Positions 7,478 through 16,541 of a DNA stretch of 42,671 nucleotides are shown piece after piece. The stretch is from Actinomycetaceae bacterium TAE3-ERU4 (GTDB lineage: Bacteria > Actinomycetota > Actinomycetes > Actinomycetales > Actinomycetaceae): positions 1 to 42,671 of the forward strand of contig JAHUUJ010000007.1 of assembly GCA_019218365.1 (NCBI GenBank), read 5' to 3'. Position 1 is the first letter of the stretch; each line of letters starts with the position of its first letter. The position numbers and the translations under genes were made by a program. Below the pieces are notes generated by a model. The model was not told where the DNA came from, did no database searches, and saw nothing but the letters and a program-made list of their open reading frames with translations.

Positions 7478-8754
7478 AGCTGCGGGTAAAGGTCAAAAGC
7501 GTCGGTCAGTTGAGCGACGCGTTCCTTCATAGAAGTAACGTCTAGGTTTCCCTTTGCCCCACCGATTAGCGTCTGTGCAATAATTTCCGCTACCTCAGCA
7601 AATTCTTTATCCCCAAAACCACGCGTAGCTAGGGCCGGGGTTCCAATTCGTAATCCTGAGGTTACGCGGGGCGGACGCGGATCAAAAGGAATCGCATTAC
7701 GATTAACCGTAATGTTTACTTCATGCAACAAGTCTTCTGCTTGCTGCCCATCAAGTTGGGAATCACGTAAATCAACTAAAACTAGGTGTACGTCAGTACC
7801 GCCCGTAAGAACTTTGATTCCCTGTTCTTTCACATCGTCTTGGGTTAAACGTTCGGCAATAATCTTTGCGCCACTAAGGGTTCGTGCCTGACGGTCTTTG
7901 AACTCATCAGTAGCGGCTAATTTAAGGCTTACTGCCTTAGCTGCAATCACATGCATAAGCGGACCGCCCTGCTGTCCGGGGAAAACAGCCGAGTCTAGTT
8001 TTTTCCCAAGTTCACAATCACGAGAAAGCAATAGACCAGAACGCGGCCCCCCTAGAGTCTTATGAACGGTAGTAGAAACTACATCCGCATAAGGTACTGG
8101 CGAGGGGTGTAGACCTGCTGCGACCAATCCCGCAAAGTGCGCCATATCAACCCAAAGATAAGCTCCTACCTCGTCTGCAATTTCACGGAATCGTTTAAAG
8201 TCAAGGGTACGAGAGTAAGCCGACCATCCGGCAATAATCAATTTTGGTGAGGTTTCCAGAGCAATCTCTCTTACTCTATCCATATCAATTAGGTTTGTTT
8301 CTGGATCCACCTCATAGGCGGCTACGCGGTAGTTTTTCCCTGAGAAGTTGAGTTTCATACCGTGGGTAAGATGACCTCCATGCGCAAGAGACAAACCTAG
8401 CACGGTGTCACCGGGGTTAAGCAGAGCGTGGTAAACAGCAGCGTTTGCCTGCGCTCCAGAGTGGGGCTGAACATTTGCCCAGGCTGCCCCGAACAGTTCA
8501 CGAGCACGAGATCGCGCTAGTTCTTCCACGACATCTACATGCTCGCACCCGCCGTAGTAGCGGCGTCCAGGATATCCTTCCGCATACTTGTTTGTAAGGA
8601 CTGACCCCTGAGCTTCCAGGACTGCTTGGGGAACAAAGTTCTCCGAGGCAATCATTTCTAATGTCTGACGTTGGCGCGCTAGTTCAGCGTCTATTGCCTC
8701 CGCGATTTGTGGATCGAGGGTTTTCAGATTTTGCTGCAAAGAACTGTTAGTCAT
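7474..8754 (-). CDS. glyA: Serine hydroxymethyltransferase
   Basis: 426-residue PLP enzyme converting serine and THF to glycine and 5,10-methylene-THF, the main one-carbon source. Motifs: EMIASENF (33-40), [14 protein letters not shown] (56-69), [14 protein letters not shown] (201-214) and the PLP-binding Lys232 in [15 protein letters not shown] chose the ATG at 8752-8754; a TTG seven codons upstream is also in frame but would lengthen the N-terminus. No good ribosome site precedes either. It heads the glyA-folD-xthA unit. Only 31 nt separate this start from the terminator of the upstream ABC operon, which leaves little room for its promoter. Confidence 0.96.
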   Translation of the reverse strand: MTNSSLQQNLKTLDPQIAEAIDAELARQRQTLEMIASENFVPQAVLEAQGSVLTNKYAEGYPGRRYYGGCEHVDVVEELARSRARELFGAAWANVQPHSGAQANAAVYHALLNPGDTVLGLSLAHGGHLTHGMKLNFSGKNYRVAAYEVDPETNLIDMDRVREIALETSPKLIIAGWSAYSRTLDFKRFREIADEVGAYLWVDMAHFAGLVAAGLHPSPVPYADVVSTTVHKTLGGPRSGLLLSRDCELGKKLDSAVFPGQQGGPLMHVIAAKAVSLKLAATDEFKDRQARTLSGAKIIAERLTQDDVKEQGIKVLTGGTDVHLVLVDLRDSQLDGQQAEDLLHEVNITVNRNAIPFDPRPPRVTSGLRIGTPALATRGFGDKEFAEVAEIIAQTLIGGAKGNLDVTSMKERVAQLTDAFDLYPQL

Positions 8755-8785
8755 GTCGCCAGGATACCCAATCAAATTATTAGCG

Positions 8786-8838
8786 TAAAGCCCGCCGTGA
8801 TAAGAAGTTGTAATCTCTTCTTATCACGGCGGGCTTTA
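8786..8838 (-). terminator. Terminator of the sugar ABC operon
   Basis: Perfect 22-bp inverted repeat (8786-8807 and 8817-8838) with a 9-nt loop, 16 nt after the last permease gene. The U-tract is short (TTTA), so some read-through into glyA is possible. Confidence 0.85.
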
Positions 8839-8854
8839 TTGGATTTTTTGCTTA

Positions 8855-9739
8855 TTATCCCTTCACAGAACCGCTCATTAGTCCACCCACAAAATATTTA
8901 CCGAGGGCAATATAGACCAAAAGAGTAGGAACCGAAGCAATTAGGGCTCCAGCCATGGAACCACCGTAATCAGCCATGATAGATCCGTGTGCTAGGTTGT
9001 TTAGAGCCACGGTCACTACTCGATTGTCGTTGCCTCCAAAGAAGAGAGCAAAGAGGAAGTCATTCCAAGCGGAGGTGAACTGCCAAATCAGTACAACCAC
9101 AAACGAAGGAATCGAAATTGGGAGCACAACCGAGAAATAGGTGCGTAGCATTCCAGCTCCGTCTACTCGCGATGCTTCAATCAATTCATCCGGAATGGTT
9201 TCGTAGTAGTTACGGAAGATAAGGGTGGTAATGGGAATACCGTAGACCACGTGCACAAGGATTAGGGTGTGAATACCAAATCCGATATTTGCGGACATAA
9301 TTACCTTCATCAGGGGAATCATTACAGCCTGGTAAGGCAAGAACATTCCAAAGAGGATGAGGGTAAAAACTACATTAGCTCCGGGAAAGCGCCACTTTGA
9401 AAGAACAAACCCATTCATCGATCCGAGAATTGCGGAAATGATGGAGGAAGGGATAACCAACATCAATGAGTTCAAGATTGAGGGTGCCAAGTCATTCCAG
9501 GCCCTCCCCCAGTTGGTTGCATCCCATACCTGCGGTAAGAACCAAGTACGCGAGGGGTCAGCATCGGCACTGCCCTTGAAGGAAGTAACAAAGAGTACGT
9601 AAACGGGAATAAGAACAATGGCGAGAGAAACAATTAGGGCTAGGTAACGTAGTGCTAAAGACCAGTGGAATCCGCCTTCTTTTTTCTTGGCAGCGAGTGT
9701 ACTTGCTTGTTTCGCAGCATTTATAGTGTTGGCACTCAT
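8855..9739 (-). CDS. Carbohydrate ABC transporter permease, MalG/GtsC type
   Basis: 294-residue inner-membrane permease with about six membrane segments. The cytoplasmic EAA loop, where the ATPase docks, is at 188-210 (EASRVDGAG, then VLPISIP). The extracytoplasmic start of MalG-type permeases (PVYVLFVTSFK, 45-55) is present. The ATG shares a base with the stop of the preceding permease gene (TAATG), so translation is coupled. Together with the partner permease and the binding lipoprotein it forms a CUT1-type sugar importer. No ATPase gene is in the operon; actinobacterial CUT1 systems often use a shared MsiK-like ATPase encoded elsewhere. Confidence 0.93.
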   Translation of the reverse strand: MSANTINAAKQASTLAAKKKEGGFHWSLALRYLALIVSLAIVLIPVYVLFVTSFKGSADADPSRTWFLPQVWDATNWGRAWNDLAPSILNSLMLVIPSSIISAILGSMNGFVLSKWRFPGANVVFTLILFGMFLPYQAVMIPLMKVIMSANIGFGIHTLILVHVVYGIPITTLIFRNYYETIPDELIEASRVDGAGMLRTYFSVVLPISIPSFVVVLIWQFTSAWNDFLFALFFGGNDNRVVTVALNNLAHGSIMADYGGSMAGALIASVPTLLVYIALGKYFVGGLMSGSVKG

Positions 9740-10668
9740 TACCGGCCACCGCCCTTCGAATCGTGAATTAGATAGGGAACGACGAACACCGCCACAATAA
9801 TTAACAGGATAGTTCCGACGGCAGCGGCATTGGAGTATTGGTTATCGGTCATGTAGTTGTACATATCAATTGCCGGTACTTTAGTTGAGTAAGTTCTCTG
9901 ATCCGTAATTGACATGATGAGGTCAAAGGATTTCAAGGACATGTGGCCGATAATAACCACGGCAGAAAGAGCAATGGGGGCTAGCTGGGGGAAGATAATT
10001 TGCCGGTAAAGCTGCCATTCGGTAGCTCCGTCAACGCGCGCTGCTTCACGTAGCTCGGTAGGAATCCCGCGGAATCCCGCAAGGAACAAAGCCATGACGT
10101 ACCCGGCTAATTGCCAGATTGCAGGAACAGCGATTGCGAGAATACCGAAGCTAATGTTTTGAGTCCAGCTATTTTGTAGAAATCCTAATCCCATCATTTG
10201 AAAAAGCCGGTTAAGCCCCGAGGCGCTTTCGCCGGTAGCGGGGTTAAGTAGCCAGCGCCAGACCACACCGGAGGCAACAAAGGAAATTGCCATGGGGAAC
10301 ATAAAGATTGATCGGAAAATCCCCTCACCTTTAATGGGACGTTCTAGCAGCCAAGCCCACAGGAATCCAATTACAAGAGTCCCAATAAGGAAAATTACAG
10401 TGAAGAGGATTAGATTGATTAAGGAATGTTGAAAATCCTCATCTCCAAAGAGCATTTTAAAGTTTTCTAGGAAAACAAAGTTTGTGGGTTTAATTCCCGC
10501 TACCTGCGGCGCTGTATTTACGTCTTTCGCGGAAGTTATAAAGTTTGCGATGATAAGTCCGTAAACAAAAATTCCCACCAAGATAATCGAGGGCGATATC
10601 AGTAGGAGTCCTGGCCCCCAGGACGATATTTTCCGTCTTGAGGAGACGGCTTTTGCTTTTTTAGCCAT
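9739..10668 (-). CDS. Carbohydrate ABC transporter permease, MalF/GtsB type
   Basis: 309-residue membrane permease of the binding-protein-dependent type: a first membrane segment at about 21-45, an extracytoplasmic loop, then five more segments. The EAA loop is at 208-230 (EAARVDGATEWQLYRQIIFPQLAP). ATG preceded by AAGGGGAA at 7 nt. It forms the channel with the downstream MalG-type permease. A G/C-rich hairpin lies in the 101-nt gap between this gene and the binding-protein gene, consistent with lower expression than the receptor. The N-terminus is Lys/Arg-rich (MAKKAKAVSSRRK), as expected for the cytoplasmic side. Confidence 0.93.
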   Translation of the reverse strand: MAKKAKAVSSRRKISSWGPGLLLISPSIILVGIFVYGLIIANFITSAKDVNTAPQVAGIKPTNFVFLENFKMLFGDEDFQHSLINLILFTVIFLIGTLVIGFLWAWLLERPIKGEGIFRSIFMFPMAISFVASGVVWRWLLNPATGESASGLNRLFQMMGLGFLQNSWTQNISFGILAIAVPAIWQLAGYVMALFLAGFRGIPTELREAARVDGATEWQLYRQIIFPQLAPIALSAVVIIGHMSLKSFDLIMSITDQRTYSTKVPAIDMYNYMTDNQYSNAAAVGTILLIIVAVFVVPYLIHDSKGGGR

Positions 10669-10715
10669 GGTTGGTTCCCCTTCCTCGACGCTTCTTTGCG
10701 TCCAGGCTTCTCATA

Positions 10716-10756
10716 GCCCGAGGGCGAGCCGCTGGGTAGCGCACCCGCCCTCGGGC
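10716..10756 (-). other. Intercistronic hairpin between the sugar-binding protein and permease genes
   Basis: Perfect 11-bp G/C arms (10716-10726 and 10746-10756) around a 19-nt loop with a smaller internal stem. There is no U-tract on either side, so it is better read as an mRNA-stabilising or attenuating element than as a classical terminator. Confidence 0.7.
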
Positions 10757-10769
10757 AGTTTCAGAGTTT

Positions 10770-12071
10770 TTACTTCTGGTTCTTCATTGCTGCTTTCGCG
10801 AGTTCGTCCTGCAGCTTAGCTTCGTCGGAAGCTCCCTGCGCGAACTTGGCAAGAGCGTCAGACATGTCGTTCGATACCGGGGCGGGTACAGCCGCACCGT
10901 GGGCAATCGAGGGGACGATTGTGTCCGAAGCGAAGTCCTTCATCGCGCTCTGCTGGTATTCGGGGAACTTGGCAATTTCTTCAGGGGTTAGGTCAGAACG
11001 AGCCGGGATAGATCCCTTGATGCTGTTGAAGGCAATCTGTCCTTCCTTGGTGGAAATTGTGTTCAGCCAGCTCTTGGCGTTATCCGGGTGAGGTGCTCCC
11101 ACTGGGAGAGTGAAGGAGTCAGCAAGGAAGTTGAAGGTTCCCTTCGTCCCCGGGACTGCGTAGTAGACGTAGTCGGTTGGGGCTTTCTTTCCGGCCGCGT
11201 TGAACGAGGCTAGTGCCCAGTCTCCCATTACGTTGTAGGCAGCTTTACCCTCAACGACAGGTTTCATCGCGGGTTCCCAGTCCTCGGTCATGAGGTCTTT
11301 GTTGGCTAGCTGGAGAATCTTGCTGTAGTGGGCGATTGCTTTCTTTACACCATCGCCCTTCCAGTCGGTACTTCCGTTGAACAGTCCAACGTATCCCTGG
11401 GGTCCTAGGTCAGCGAGAAGAATATTTTCGAACAGGTTCAGCTGGGTCCAGGCCATACCGATGGTGATTGGAGTCTTACCTGCGGCCTTAACCTTTTCCA
11501 TATCGCTAATCCAGGCATCTAGGTCAGCGGGTGGGGTGGCCGGGTCAATTCCCGCTTCTTTCAGCACTGAAGCATTTGCCCAAACCACGTTGGAGCGGTG
11601 AATGTTTGAGGGAATAGAGTAAATCTTTCCGTCAACGGTGAGACTGTCCATCAGGGTCTTGGGGAATGCTTCACGGAGTTTGAATTCATCGTAGAGGCCG
11701 GAAACATCCTGCAAGTAGTTAGAGTCGATAGCTTCCTGAAGTTCCGCTCCCGCGTGTGCCTGGTAGGTGTCTGGTGGGTTCTTTGCCGCGAGGTCAGCAG
11801 CTAGCTTCTGCTTTGCTTGCGATCCTGCACCACCGGCAATTGCTTTGTTTTCAAACTTAATTCCGGGGTGTTGCTCGTTGAATACCTTAATTAGGGCATC
11901 GAGTCCGTCCTTTTCGGATCCGGCAGACCACCAAGAAACTACATCTACCACTTTTCCGCCCGCGGAATCTGCTCCCGAGGCAGTTTTTCCATCGGTTTTT
12001 GCTCCACCACAGGCGGCTAGGGACATAGTCATTGCGGCGGCAATACCGACAACATATAGCTTACGGCGCAT
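10770..12071 (-). CDS. Sugar ABC transporter substrate-binding lipoprotein, glucose/mannose (GtsA-like) type
   Basis: 433-residue family 1 solute-binding lipoprotein. Start ATG at 12069-12071 with GGAGG 5 nt upstream; the signal peptide ends in SLAAC with lipidated Cys21. The mature protein has the stretches VVSWWSAGSEKDGLDAL (44-60), AGGAGSQAK (79-87), DTYQAHAGAEL (101-111) and NIHRSNVVW (156-164). These resemble the glucose/mannose-binding proteins of the GtsA group (as in Thermus and Pseudomonas) more than maltose-binding proteins, so glucose or mannose is the favoured ligand; this is an inference from motif resemblance. It heads the operon with the two permeases. Confidence 0.88.
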   Translation of the reverse strand: MRRKLYVVGIAAAMTMSLAACGGAKTDGKTASGADSAGGKVVDVVSWWSAGSEKDGLDALIKVFNEQHPGIKFENKAIAGGAGSQAKQKLAADLAAKNPPDTYQAHAGAELQEAIDSNYLQDVSGLYDEFKLREAFPKTLMDSLTVDGKIYSIPSNIHRSNVVWANASVLKEAGIDPATPPADLDAWISDMEKVKAAGKTPITIGMAWTQLNLFENILLADLGPQGYVGLFNGSTDWKGDGVKKAIAHYSKILQLANKDLMTEDWEPAMKPVVEGKAAYNVMGDWALASFNAAGKKAPTDYVYYAVPGTKGTFNFLADSFTLPVGAPHPDNAKSWLNTISTKEGQIAFNSIKGSIPARSDLTPEEIAKFPEYQQSAMKDFASDTIVPSIAHGAAVPAPVSNDMSDALAKFAQGASDEAKLQDELAKAAMKNQK

Positions 12072-12092
12072 TTGTTCCTCCACTTTTGTAAC

Positions 12093-12106
12093 CGGCGACG
12101 TTGCCG
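12093..12106. promoter_or_regulatory. LacI-like palindromic operator upstream of the sugar ABC operon
   Basis: CGGCGACGTTGCCG is a 14-bp palindrome with one mismatched pair and a central CG. It lies between the putative promoter and the ribosome site of the binding-protein gene. Size and central CG are typical of LacI-family operators; no regulator gene is adjacent. Confidence 0.35.
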
Positions 12107-12189
12107 ATTATTTATTCATTCTAATTGGAAAGATAATTATTGAAGTTGTCGCTGGTAAAGGCATCTGTGACTTTCTCAGCTTCGTGCTC

Positions 12190-12218
12190 AGTCTAGCACT
12201 ATCAGTGTTTTAAGTCAT
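12190..12218 (-). promoter_or_regulatory. Candidate promoter of the sugar ABC operon
   Basis: Minus-strand ATGACT (12213-12218), a 17-bp spacer and TAGACT (12190-12195), with a CACT-N3-AGTG palindrome inside the spacer. The same TAGACT box appears before mdh and rplY. It implies a leader of about 110 nt carrying the LacI-like palindrome. Confidence 0.45.
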
Positions 12219-12296
12219 ACCGAATTAGACCACTTTTCAAAACTGTTATCTTTCTGTTTTCCGCCCTTTCTGTGGGTTTTTCTTTATTTCGGAAAA

Positions 12297-12339
12297 TAAA
12301 AAAGTACCACCGCCTAGACATCTTAGAGCTAGGCGGTGG
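12297..12339 (-). terminator. Terminator of mdh
   Basis: Perfect 11-bp inverted repeat (12307-12317 and 12329-12339), followed on the minus strand by TACTTTTTTATTTT. It begins 17 nt after the mdh stop. Confidence 0.92.
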
Positions 12340-12355
12340 CAGTTTTAGGTGTTTA

Positions 12356-13399
<1,044 letters not shown>

Positions 13400-13427
13400 T
13401 CATTAGCCAGTTTTGGCTCCGCTTTTT

Positions 13428-13433
13428 AGTCTA
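13428..13433 (-). promoter_or_regulatory. Candidate -10 box of mdh
   Basis: TAGACT on the minus strand inside GCGCTAGACTAAAA, about 85 nt before the mdh start. No good -35 is seen. Confidence 0.35.
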
Positions 13434-13438
13434 GCGCG

Positions 13439-13458
13439 CTGGGCTTTTCTTAGCCCAG
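13439..13458. other. Small hairpin in the mdh-ppk2 divergent region
   Basis: Perfect 7-bp arms (13439-13445, 13452-13458) with a 6-nt loop, followed on the plus strand by a T-rich run (GTTCTTTCTTCTTT). As it lies between divergent genes it may stop antisense transcription from the mdh side, or be an operator. Confidence 0.4.
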
Positions 13459-13525
13459 GTTCTTTCTTCTTTAAGGCCTTCTTTGAGGTGCTCTTAGTGA
13501 TAAGTGAAAAACTATTTTGTTACTT

Positions 13526-13555
13526 TTGGGAAGAAAGTCCCCAAGTGGGTATAGA
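13526..13555 (+). promoter_or_regulatory. Candidate promoter of ppk2
   Basis: TTGGGA (13526-13531), an 18-bp spacer and TATAGA (13550-13555), 28 nt before the ppk2 GTG start. Confidence 0.5.
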
Positions 13556-13583
13556 GTATTGCTAAAACTTTTAAGGAGGCACT

Positions 13584-14438
13584 GTGGCTAAGAAGAACTT
13601 TTGGGGAAAAGACCCAAGAGAAGTCCTCGCAATTGACACTAATTTTGATTTAGCGGCTTTTACTCGCGATTCTACCCCCGGCTGGGAGGGCGACAAAGCT
13701 GATGCTGAGACATATATGCTTTCTCGCCAACCGTTCCTTTCAGATTTGCAAGAAAAACTCTTTGCAAATTCTAAGGAGGGTGCTACCGACCGCATTTTGG
13801 TCGTAGCGCAGGGTCTAGATACGGCTGGTAAGGGTGGATTAGCCCGTCATGTGATGGGTCAGGTTGATCCGCAGGGAGTTTCTTTGAAGGCTTTTAAGAA
13901 ACCTACTGAAGCAGAACGGGCGGAGCATTTTCTTGAGCGAATTAAGCGCGCGTTGCCGCAGCCGGGAATGATTGGTTTCTTTGATCGGAGCCACTATGAA
14001 GATATTTTAGTTCCGGGAGTAAACGGTGCCGAGGAACAGATGCTGTTAGAGCGAGCCGAGGAGATTAAGGCTTTTGAGAAGGAGCTAATTTCTTCGGGAT
14101 GTCGCATTATTAAAGTTTGCCTGATGGTTAGTTACCAGGAGCAGGGTAGGCGTCTGATGGAACGTTTGGAGCGAGCCGATAAGCATTGGAAGTATTCTCC
14201 CGGAGACTTGGAAGTGCGCGCGCAGTGGTTTAAGTACCAGGAAATTTATCAGTGGACTTTGCGTCACACTTCAACGAAGGATTCTCCTTGGCTAGTGTTA
14301 CCTGCTGACCATAAATGGTATGCGCGTCTTGCTGTTTCAGAAGCGTTGACTCGCACCTTAGAAGAGATGGATTTGCAGTGGCCAAGAGCCAGTTTCGATG
14401 TGGAAGAACAGAAAGTTCTACTTTCAAATATGATGTAA
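13584..14438 (+). CDS. ppk2: Polyphosphate kinase 2 family protein
   Basis: 284-residue PPK2 enzyme, which transfers phosphate between polyphosphate and nucleotides. Walker A-like loop QGLDTAGKGG (76-85); Walker B-like FDRSHYED (133-140); lid helix with QEQGRRLMERLERADKHWKYSPGD; and the family PWLVLPADHKWYARLA near the C-terminus. Start GTG with AAGGAGG 4 nt upstream. Single domain, typical length. The preferred direction (NDP or NMP phosphorylation at the expense of polyP) cannot be decided by eye. It is divergent from mdh and ends in a strong terminator shared with pgi. Confidence 0.93.
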   Translation: MAKKNFWGKDPREVLAIDTNFDLAAFTRDSTPGWEGDKADAETYMLSRQPFLSDLQEKLFANSKEGATDRILVVAQGLDTAGKGGLARHVMGQVDPQGVSLKAFKKPTEAERAEHFLERIKRALPQPGMIGFFDRSHYEDILVPGVNGAEEQMLLERAEEIKAFEKELISSGCRIIKVCLMVSYQEQGRRLMERLERADKHWKYSPGDLEVRAQWFKYQEIYQWTLRHTSTKDSPWLVLPADHKWYARLAVSEALTRTLEEMDLQWPRASFDVEEQKVLLSNMM

Positions 14439-14457
14439 CGCTAATTTTGGAGTGATA

Positions 14458-14501
14458 AAGGCTGTGGGGGTGGAAACCTAGTTTTCCACCCCCACAGCCT
14501 T
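14458..14501. terminator. Bidirectional terminator between ppk2 and pgi
   Basis: Perfect 19-bp inverted repeat (14458-14476 and 14483-14501) with a 6-nt loop, lying between convergent stops. U-tracts are short on both sides but the stem is very stable. Confidence 0.9.
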
Positions 14502-14509
14502 ACTTTAGA

Positions 14510-16177
14510 TTAGTCCCGGTGCGAACGGTAGTAGCTGATGAGGCTACGAGTAGAGTCATCCTGTGCGTCATAGGCGGTTTCATCGCCGGTGATTGCCGGG
14601 TAAATCTGCAGGGCTAGCTGCTTACCCAGTTCGACTCCCCACTGGTCGTAGGAGTTTACGCCCCATACCGCACCTTCAACGAAGGTGATGTGTTCATAAA
14701 GTGCGATTAGTTGTCCCATTACGGAGGGGGTTAGTGCCGGAGCCATGATGGAAGTTGAGGGCTTATTTCCGGTAAATACGCGAGCTGGGACAATTTCTTC
14801 CGGGGTTCCTTCTGCGCGTACTTCTTCTGCGGTCTTTCCAAAGGCTAGTGCCTTGGTCTGGGCAAAGAAGTTGGCGAGGAATAGTTCGTGTACGTCCTTT
14901 TCCCCGTCTTTTAAGGGGTAGGCGGGGTTCGCAAAAGCAATAAAGTCCGCCGGTACTAGCTGGGTTCCCTGGTGAATTAGCTGATAGAAAGCATGCTGTC
15001 CGTTAGTTCCCGGTTCTCCCCAGAAAATTTCTCCGGTCTGGTAGTCCACGGCTTCTCCATCCCAGCGAACAGACTTTCCGTTAGATTCCATGGTTAGCTG
15101 CTGTAAGTACGCTGGGAAACGGTGGAGCTGTTGTGCGTAAGGCAAAACCGCATGTGAGGCGGCCTGGAAGAAGTTTACGTACCAGATGTTTAGCATTCCC
15201 ATTAGAAGGGGAATGTTTTCTTCAGCCGGAGCAGTCGCAAAGTGAGTGTCCATCAGGTTAAAGCCGGCGAGGAAGTCCGTGAAGTTTTCCGGACCGAGGG
15301 CAATCGCTAGAACAGTTCCGATTGCCGAGTCAACCGAGTAGCGCCCACCTACCCAATCCCAGAATCCAAAGGCGTTAGCGGGGTCGATTCCAAATTCACG
15401 TACTTTATCTAGGGCGGTGGAAACAGCAACAAAGTGCGCGGCAACGGCCTCGTTTTCGGTTTTTCCTTCAAGCGCACCGGCGTTATGTAAAGAATCTAGT
15501 AACCAGGTGCGAGCAAGACGCGCGTTGGTAAGGGTTTCCAGGGTGGTGAAGGTCTTAGATGCAACGATAAACAGGGTGCGCTCAGGATCGAGGTCAGCTG
15601 TTTTTTGAGCAACGTCGGTAGGGTCAATGTTGGAAACAAAGCGGCATTCAATTCCCTCCTTAACGTAGGGTTTTAGTGCTTCGTAAACCATAACTGGGCC
15701 GAGGTCAGATCCGCCAATTCCAATATTTACGATGTGAGTAATAGTTTTCCCGCTAATTCCGGTCCATTCACCGTTACGAACTCGCTGGGCGAACTGGTAG
15801 ACCCGCTTCAAGGTAGCGTGTACGTCTTTGATTACTTCCTGTCCGTCAACTGCTAATTTGTCGGTTTCGGGACGACGCAAGGCGGTGTGTAGTACGGCGC
15901 GATTTTCCGTGTTGTTAATATGGTCCCCAGCAAACATGCGGTCGCGCCGTCCGAGTACGTCGGTTTCTTCCGCAAGGTCAAGTAGGTTCTTGATTAAGTC
16001 TTCGTTAATCAGGTTTTTCGATAGGTCAATGTGTAAATCACCAGCCTGGTAGGTGAATTTTTCTACGCGCTGGCGGTCGGAGGCGAACCAGGCACGTAGG
16101 TCTGGGACCATTTCATTTTTAAGTTGTGCTAAGCGCAGCCAGGCATCAGTCTGGTTGGGTACTACGGGCTTTTTCAT
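14510..16177 (-). CDS. pgi: Glucose-6-phosphate isomerase
   Basis: 555-residue glycolytic enzyme. Phosphate-binding motifs GIGGSDLGP (153-161) and SKTFTTLET (207-215); catalytic Glu364 in TMESNGKS and His395 in GQHAFYQL; and the C-terminal signature [20 protein letters not shown] with AAGGAG at 8 nt. It follows the DUF3017 gene by 36 nt and is the last gene of the long minus-strand run that starts with pcrA. pgi beside pcrA/uvrD and the sucCD-purH genes is an actinobacterial arrangement. Confidence 0.98.
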   Translation of the reverse strand: MKKPVVPNQTDAWLRLAQLKNEMVPDLRAWFASDRQRVEKFTYQAGDLHIDLSKNLINEDLIKNLLDLAEETDVLGRRDRMFAGDHINNTENRAVLHTALRRPETDKLAVDGQEVIKDVHATLKRVYQFAQRVRNGEWTGISGKTITHIVNIGIGGSDLGPVMVYEALKPYVKEGIECRFVSNIDPTDVAQKTADLDPERTLFIVASKTFTTLETLTNARLARTWLLDSLHNAGALEGKTENEAVAAHFVAVSTALDKVREFGIDPANAFGFWDWVGGRYSVDSAIGTVLAIALGPENFTDFLAGFNLMDTHFATAPAEENIPLLMGMLNIWYVNFFQAASHAVLPYAQQLHRFPAYLQQLTMESNGKSVRWDGEAVDYQTGEIFWGEPGTNGQHAFYQLIHQGTQLVPADFIAFANPAYPLKDGEKDVHELFLANFFAQTKALAFGKTAEEVRAEGTPEEIVPARVFTGNKPSTSIMAPALTPSVMGQLIALYEHITFVEGAVWGVNSYDQWGVELGKQLALQIYPAITGDETAYDAQDDSTRSLISYYRSHRD

Positions 16178-16213
16178 TTATTCGCTCCTTATTTTGAGGA
16201 TTCTTTGGCCTGG

Positions 16214-16492
16214 TTAAAGCCCTATTCCGGGTACTTTTGTAGCTGGCGCAAGGAGGATTAATCCAAGTGCCAGGAGAAGGTAAAAAGCAGTGTCTATTTG
16301 CCAGTTTTTACCCTTATTCCAGGCTTTCTTATCGCGACGTAGAAGTCGCGAAAGGGCGTTTACAATACAGATTCCAGACAGCATGTACACGGCGAGGGTG
16401 GGCATTCCAAATGCCGCGACGCTCACGGTGCAGATGAGCGCTACTATTAGCCCACAGGCTTCTAGGCGATTGCGCGCTGGTTTATTTTCCAC
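16214..16492 (-). CDS. Small membrane protein, DUF3017 family
   Basis: 92-residue protein with three hydrophobic stretches (about 12-32, 33-48, 69-88) separated by a basic loop (SRLLRRDKKAWNKGKNW). This pattern and the position next to purH fit the DUF3017 family of actinobacterial membrane proteins of unknown role. The start is a GTG with no convincing Shine-Dalgarno, 49 nt after purH; an in-frame stop just upstream limits the alternatives. Expression is probably by read-through from purH. No function can be assigned. Confidence 0.75.
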   Translation of the reverse strand: MENKPARNRLEACGLIVALICTVSVAAFGMPTLAVYMLSGICIVNALSRLLRRDKKAWNKGKNWQIDTAFYLLLALGLILLAPATKVPGIGL

Positions 16493-16541
16493 GTTGGAAA
16501 TTGTACAGGTCTAGAGGTGCAGATAATAATTTGGTGAGCTA

